Source: Candidatus Woesearchaeota archaeon
Lineage (GTDB): Archaea > Nanobdellota > Nanobdellia > Woesearchaeales > UBA525
Direction of reading: 5' to 3'
DNA length: 8,397 nucleotides
Assembly (NCBI GenBank): GCA_027371725.1
Contig: DAHXMN010000024.1
Location: 253-8,649 of the forward strand
In this document: positions 5,544 to 8,397 of the stretch, in pieces
Position numbering within the stretch: the first letter of the stretch is position 1
Layout of the letters: each line of letters opens with the position of its first letter
Notes under the pieces: generated by a model
Databases searched by the model: none
The model's input: the letters and a program-made list of their open reading frames with translations, nothing else
What the model was told of the DNA's origin: nothing
Made by a program: the position numbers and the translations under genes

Positions 5544-5723
5544 ACAGGGTCTGTAGCAAATGGCGGCACCGGCCTTACGGCGAGCCGCGACGAGACGCAC
5601 AGCGATGGAGTTCCGGGGGTTGGCCCCTCGGGGTCGGAACGGGGGAAGCGGCACGGGAAGCGATGCGGCGAGAGGCCGGTGCCCGAGCGAAGCGAGATTT
5701 TCTACAGCCCCCTGTGCCGCCAT
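5544..5723 (+). ncRNA. Structured non-coding module II, related to module I
   Basis: No gene is supported here. A long outer helix can form: ACAGGG/CCCTGT (5544-5549/5710-5715), CTGTAG/CTACAG (5551-5556/5702-5707) and AAAT/ATTT (5558-5561/5697-5700). Inside it is GGCACCGGCC/GGCCGGTGCC (5565-5574/5674-5683, 10 bp). A hairpin with a bulged T, CCGGGGG/CCCC-T-CGG (5613-5619/5624-5631), lies in the middle. A competing perfect 10-bp pairing links 5560-5569 with 5714-5723. Blocks shared with module I are CCGGCCTTAC-GGCGAGCCG (5569-5587), GCGATGGAG..CCGGGGG..CCCCTC.GGGGT (5602-5634), GCGGCGAG (5665-5672), and GAGCG..AGCGA then CAGCCC (5685-5710). It ends just before the TATA box of the next gene. The plus strand is assumed. 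Confidence 0.45.
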
Positions 5724-5726
5724 AAG

Positions 5727-5736
5727 TTTTTTAAAA
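5727..5736 (+). promoter_or_regulatory. TATA box for the 159-residue gene
   Basis: TTTTTTAAAA predicts a start near 5757, giving a leader of about 20 nt that contains the Shine-Dalgarno GGAAGGTGAT (5764-5773), well matched to the archaeal 16S rRNA 3' end. The same T run could end the transcript of module II. Confidence 0.65.
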
Positions 5737-5776
5737 CACCCTCCTCTCCTGAACGCCACAATCGGAAGGTGATACC

Positions 5777-6256
5777 ATGGCAATCATCGGATTCAGCTTC
5801 ACCAAGATGCATGCCGAGAAGCGCAGCGCGGTCCACGGCCAGATCAACATCAACAACAACGTCTCCGTCACGGACCTCCAGGACGCGAGCCTCTCCATGG
5901 CGCAGTCCAAGAAGGGGCTCAAGCTCCTCTTCGCGTTCACCTCGACGTTCGAGCCCGGCCTCGGCTCCATCCAGCTCGACGGCGAAGTCGTCCTCCTCGA
6001 AGACACCAAAGTGGCGGAAGAGCTGCTCAGCAACTGGCAGAAGAGCAAATCGCTCCCTCAGGAACTGATGCCCGTCGTGCTCAACGCGATTCTCGAGCGG
6101 TGCAACATCCAGGCCCTCATCATGGCCCGTGACATCGGCCTCCCGGCGCCCATCCCGCTGCCCAAGGTGAACATGCAGCAGAACGCGCCGCCCGCGAAGC
6201 CCGTCGAGAAACCGGCCGAGCAGAAGGCCGAGAAGTCCAAGAAGGCGAAGAAGTAA
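5777..6256 (+). CDS. Conserved-type archaeal hypothetical protein, 159 residues
   Basis: The protein begins MAIIGFSFTKMHAEK, followed by HGQININNNVSVTDLQDA, and continues with alternating strands: KLLFAFTSTFEPGLGSIQLD and GEVVLLEDTKVAEELLSNW. A helical part, LMPVVLNAILERCNIQALIM, leads to a conserved-looking IGLPAPIPLPKVN. This arrangement resembles short hypothetical proteins I associate with DPANN archaea, perhaps with a SecB-like fold (an antiparallel sheet followed by helices), but that needs a profile search. The last 25 residues are a Pro/Ala/Glu/Lys tail (PAKPVEKPAEQKAEKSKKAK), likely disordered. There is no signal peptide or membrane segment. The start is fixed by GGAAGGTGAT 3 nt upstream. 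It converges on gatD with a 26-nt gap. Function unknown. Confidence 0.85.
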   Translation: MAIIGFSFTKMHAEKRSAVHGQININNNVSVTDLQDASLSMAQSKKGLKLLFAFTSTFEPGLGSIQLDGEVVLLEDTKVAEELLSNWQKSKSLPQELMPVVLNAILERCNIQALIMARDIGLPAPIPLPKVNMQQNAPPAKPVEKPAEQKAEKSKKAKK

Positions 6257-6282
6257 AACCCTTTAACGCTCCTTTTCTCTTC

Positions 6283-7602
6283 TCATTCCTCGAATCCGCG
6301 CTCGTCGCTCCTCGCGGAGATCTCGCCGCGCAAGCTCGTGCCGTAGAGCTTCCGCGCTTCCGCGACAGGATAGTTGCTGAGCAGCCAGGCGAGCTTGATG
6401 AACGCGGTCTCGGGCGTCATGTCGCATCCCTGGCCGAGGACGCCCGCCTCCTGCAAGGCGCGTCCGGGCGAGTAGACGTCCATGTTGACGCGGCCGTAGA
6501 TCGCCTGCGTCGCCATGACGACCGGCATCCTCTTCGCGAGCGCCTCGACCGCTTTCAGGATCTTCGGGTGCTCGTCGCAGAACTCGTCGACTCTCGTAAT
6601 CGGCGCGTGGCCGAGGCCAGTGCCGAGGAGGACGAGGCCGTCGTAGCCGTCGAAGGATTCGACGTCCTTCGCGTACAGGTGCGGATGGAGATAGACCATG
6701 CCGACCTTCAGTTTCGGGTTGAACGGCAGCAGGCGCAGCTTCCCCGCCGGCTTCGCCCGGTTCGCGGCGACGACCGTCCCGTCCTGCACGACGACGAACG
6801 GCGCCGCGTTCACGGATCGGAACGCGTCCCTGCGCGAGGAGTGCATCTTCCGGGCGTGGAAGCCGTCGATAATCATGGACGAGCCGTCGCCCGACGACTC
6901 GTGCATGCAGACGTAGACGCCGGGCGCGCCGCTCTGCACGATGAACCTGCACGCCGCGATTAGGTTCGAGGCGGCGTCGCTGCTCCCCCGGTCGCTGCTT
7001 CGTTGGCTGCCGACGAGGACGACCGGGATGGGGACATTCTCGAGCATGAAGCCGAGCGCGGCCGCCGTGTAGTGGAGCGTGTCCGTGCCGTGCGTCACGA
7101 TGACGCCGGCCGCGCCGTCACCGATGGCCTTGACGACGGCTTCGCCGATGAGATTGTAATGGCTGAACCGCATGTCGTCGGACTGCATGTTCCGGATGAG
7201 CGTCGAGGAGATGTCCGCAATCGCTCCCAGTTCCGGGAAGAGGCCGACAATCTCCTCTGCGGTGAACTTCGCCACGACCGCGCCGGTCGCGTAATCGACC
7301 TTGGAGGCGATCGTGCCGCCGGTGTGGAGGATCGTGATCCCAGGGAGCTTGTCGTCACGGATTTCCTTCCTCTCTTCGTTCGCTTTCTCTTTTGTCGCGT
7401 GCTCTCCCCTCTTCTCGTTCTTTTTCCCATCTTTCTTCTCATTCTCTTCCTTCACGTCCTTCAGTTCCGACGGGGCGACGGCGATGTTGTACCCCGTGTC
7501 GAGCTTGAGGACGAGCTTCCCCCGCTCCTCGTTCACGACCGTGCCCGTGAGCTGCTGCCCCTTGAGAGCGAATGAGATGCGGTCGCCGGTCGCGGGCTTC
7601 AT
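6283..7602 (-). CDS. gatD: Glutamyl-tRNA(Gln) amidotransferase subunit D
   Basis: GatD is the asparaginase-like subunit of the archaeal GatDE complex. It releases ammonia from glutamine or asparagine, which GatE uses to convert Glu-tRNA(Gln) to Gln-tRNA(Gln) in the cytoplasm. The 439 residues are the normal length. Residues 1-50 form the small beta-barrel domain typical of GatD; 51-85 are a very charged Lys/Glu linker. The type-I asparaginase fold starts at about 87. Catalytic residues by comparison with L-asparaginases are Thr97 (HTGGTIAS), Thr173 and Asp174 (THGTDT) and Lys252 (ARKMHSSRRDAFRS, a GatD signature). All are present. ATG 7602 lies about 27 nt from a minus-strand TATA box (7634-7625), suggesting a leaderless mRNA. 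GatE is not adjacent, although the two are often neighbours. A long antisense frame inside it is a composition shadow. Confidence 0.96.
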   Translation of the reverse strand: MKPATGDRISFALKGQQLTGTVVNEERGKLVLKLDTGYNIAVAPSELKDVKEENEKKDGKKNEKRGEHATKEKANEERKEIRDDKLPGITILHTGGTIASKVDYATGAVVAKFTAEEIVGLFPELGAIADISSTLIRNMQSDDMRFSHYNLIGEAVVKAIGDGAAGVIVTHGTDTLHYTAAALGFMLENVPIPVVLVGSQRSSDRGSSDAASNLIAACRFIVQSGAPGVYVCMHESSGDGSSMIIDGFHARKMHSSRRDAFRSVNAAPFVVVQDGTVVAANRAKPAGKLRLLPFNPKLKVGMVYLHPHLYAKDVESFDGYDGLVLLGTGLGHAPITRVDEFCDEHPKILKAVEALAKRMPVVMATQAIYGRVNMDVYSPGRALQEAGVLGQGCDMTPETAFIKLAWLLSNYPVAEARKLYGTSLRGEISARSDERGFEE

Positions 7603-7624
7603 AGCATGCTTGTTGCAACGAGGC

Positions 7625-7634
7625 GTTTTAATAC
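7625..7634 (-). promoter_or_regulatory. TATA box of gatD
   Basis: On the minus strand the site reads GTATTAAAAC, centred about 27 nt before the gatD ATG at 7602. No Shine-Dalgarno sequence precedes that ATG, consistent with leaderless initiation. Confidence 0.65.
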
Positions 7635-7667
7635 TTTTTCCCTCTGTTTCGTCGTCGGGACAAAACC

Positions 7668-7675
7668 TTTATAAG
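7668..7675 (+). promoter_or_regulatory. TATA box of the 139-residue gene, divergent from gatD
   Basis: TTTATAAG, within AAAACCTTTATAAG, predicts a start near 7697. This excludes the upstream in-frame ATG at 7677 and favours ATG 7713 behind GGGGGTG (7701-7707, 5-nt spacer). Confidence 0.65.
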
Positions 7676-7712
7676 AATGATATTCTTCTCACCCTCCGAT
7701 GGGGGTGCTTTG

Positions 7713-8132
7713 ATGGGCGAACCTGCTGCAATCGCGGTTTTCCGGTCGAGGCCGGGCGGCCTGGACTTCTACCTTCTCGACTATTTCATGGACGGCGGGC
7801 ATGAGCGCGGGGACTTCTCCCATCTGCTCAGCGTCCGAGCCCCGCCCGGGATAATGGACGCATTCTTGACGATACTCCGGAACGACGTCGGAATCACCCC
7901 CGACGTGCTCGGGAAGAGCTATCCTGAACAGGAGGAGTTCCTGGACTATCTCCGGACAGAGGGGATCGCCCGTCTGCTCTCCCGGGAGGCGAGAGAGGTC
8001 TACGCCGCGCGGCAGGCCGCCGGCAGGAGGACCTATCCTCCGGTCGTGATCGACATCCCGGACAAGTGCCTGCTGCTGCCGCACAAGGACATCAGGACGC
8101 CTTTGCTGGCCTACGATCTGCCCGTCGACTAG
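7713..8132 (+). CDS. Hypothetical protein, 139 residues
   Basis: I recognise no family. It starts MGEPAAIAVFRSRPGGLDFY and LLDYFMDGGHERGDFSHLLS, suggesting a beta-strand/helix beginning, then APPGIMDAFLTILRNDVGIT. An acidic helical part follows (YPEQEEFLDYLRTEGIARLL and SREAREVYAARQAAGRR). The end is a short hydrophobic stretch, YPPVVIDIPDKCLLLPHKD, then RTPLLAYDLPVD. There is no signal peptide or membrane helix. The start is chosen from GGGGGTG at a 5-nt spacing and from the TATA box, which places the earlier in-frame ATG (7677) upstream of the transcript. A four-codon frame, ATG 7699 to TGA 7713, overlaps the start as TGATG. Divergent from gatD; no functional link is evident. Confidence 0.7.
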   Translation: MGEPAAIAVFRSRPGGLDFYLLDYFMDGGHERGDFSHLLSVRAPPGIMDAFLTILRNDVGITPDVLGKSYPEQEEFLDYLRTEGIARLLSREAREVYAARQAAGRRTYPPVVIDIPDKCLLLPHKDIRTPLLAYDLPVD

Positions 8133-8165
8133 GCCTTTCCGGCACGTCGCGGAGAATCTCCTCAC

Positions 8166-8258
8166 GGAAACGCCGCGGCGTTTCCCTAGAAGCTTCGCTC
8201 CGGGAACCAGGACGCTTCGCGTTCTAGGTTCCTGCGCTCCGGAAACGTTCCGTTTCCG
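8166..8258. repeat. Three consecutive strong hairpins
   Basis: First is a perfect 20-bp palindrome, GGAAACGCCGCGGCGTTTCC (8166-8185). Second is a 13-bp stem: GGAACCAGGACGC (8203-8215) pairs with GCGTTCT-A-GGTTCC (8219-8232), loop TTC, one bulged A and one G-T pair. Third is CGGAAACG-TTC-CGTTTCCG (8240-8258, 8 bp). The first and third share GGAAACG. They could be part of a structured RNA downstream of the 139-residue gene, or palindromic repeats. No coding frame is convincing here. Confidence 0.5.
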
Positions 8259-8301
8259 TGGGCTCCGGTCCGAGAACGCGCCTTGGAGACTGTAGGTCTT
8301 C

Positions 8302-8339
8302 GGGCGCACGAATTCTGCGAATCGTTAGGTAAGGCGCCC
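8302..8339. repeat. Stem-loop with nested hairpin
   Basis: GGGCGC (8302-8307) pairs with GCGCCC (8334-8339). Inside it ACGA-A-TTC (8308-8315) pairs with GAATCGT (8319-8325) around a TGC loop. It directly abuts the inverted repeat at 8339-8397, so 8160-8397 may be one structured region. Confidence 0.4.
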
Positions 8340-8397
8340 ATGATGGCACCCTGTCGGCGGCACGGAGGAAAGCGGTCGCCGCAGCCGTGCCATCATG
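8339..8397. ncRNA. 59-nt element closed by an 11-bp inverted repeat
   Basis: CATGATGGCAC (8339-8349) and GTGCCATCATG (8387-8397) are perfect reverse complements. Inside, GCGGC (8357-8361) pairs with GCCGC (8378-8382). GCAGCC stands immediately before the right arm, as CAGCCC stands at or near the right closing arm in modules I and II. The arms resemble those of module II (ATGGCGGCAC). It may be a short relative, or the edge of a larger element beyond the window. Confidence 0.35.

Noticed and set aside
8365..8372. GAGGAAAG, which recalls the start of the conserved CR-I motif of RNase P RNA
   Set aside because: The following bases (CGGTC) do not continue the motif (GTCC), no partner motif is present, and the site lies in the loop of a closed 59-nt hairpin.
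1..8397. tRNA genes, rRNA and CRISPR arrays
   Set aside because: No T-arm-like GGTTCRA box with matching acceptor stem, no rRNA signatures and no regularly spaced direct repeats were found by eye on either strand.

Overview
The window reads as a GC-rich archaeal chromosome segment. Three things point that way: a full-length gatD (tRNA-dependent amidotransferase subunit D, an archaeal gene), a compact AsnC/Lrp-type regulator, and TATA-like boxes about 26 nt upstream of several ATG codons with no leader (321, 3977, 7602). Where a leader exists, starts follow GGAGGTG-type Shine-Dalgarno sequences (1059, 2773, 7713). The charged linker in GatD and the style of the small protein at 5777-6256 resemble DPANN archaea (Woesearchaeota or Pacearchaeota-like). 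That lineage is an inference and untested.

Layout. 1-276 (-): remains or a disrupted copy of a STAS-like gene running off the left edge. 321-968 (+): ACT-domain protein. 1059-1133 (+): a 24-residue SEC-C zinc-motif peptide. 1134-1640: no convincing gene, but a 272-nt region closed by a 13-bp perfect inverted repeat. 1697-2173 (+): unknown protein. 2165-3852 (-): a tightly packed operon of a stand-alone response regulator, an unknown 216-residue protein and a third gene broken by several lesions. 3853-3976: divergent control region with a 12-bp inverted operator pair. 3977-4426 (+): Lrp-type regulator. 4484-5497 (+): membrane-anchored, externally facing phospholipase D-fold protein with two HKD motifs. 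5498-5726: a second structured non-coding region that shares sequence blocks with the first. 5777-6256 (+): conserved-looking hypothetical protein. 6283-7602 (-): gatD. 7713-8132 (+): unknown protein. 8133-8397: non-coding, a run of hairpins ending in an 11-bp inverted repeat at the window edge.

How the parts may work together. The Lrp regulator and the response-regulator operon are divergent around one operator pair, so the Lrp protein probably controls both. GatD works in Gln-tRNA synthesis with GatE, which is not here. The most unusual content is the pair of non-coding modules at 1166-1437 and 5544-5723. They share blocks in the same order and are closed by equivalent stems of quite different sequence, which suggests a structured RNA family. 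A shorter possible relative ends the window at 8339-8397.
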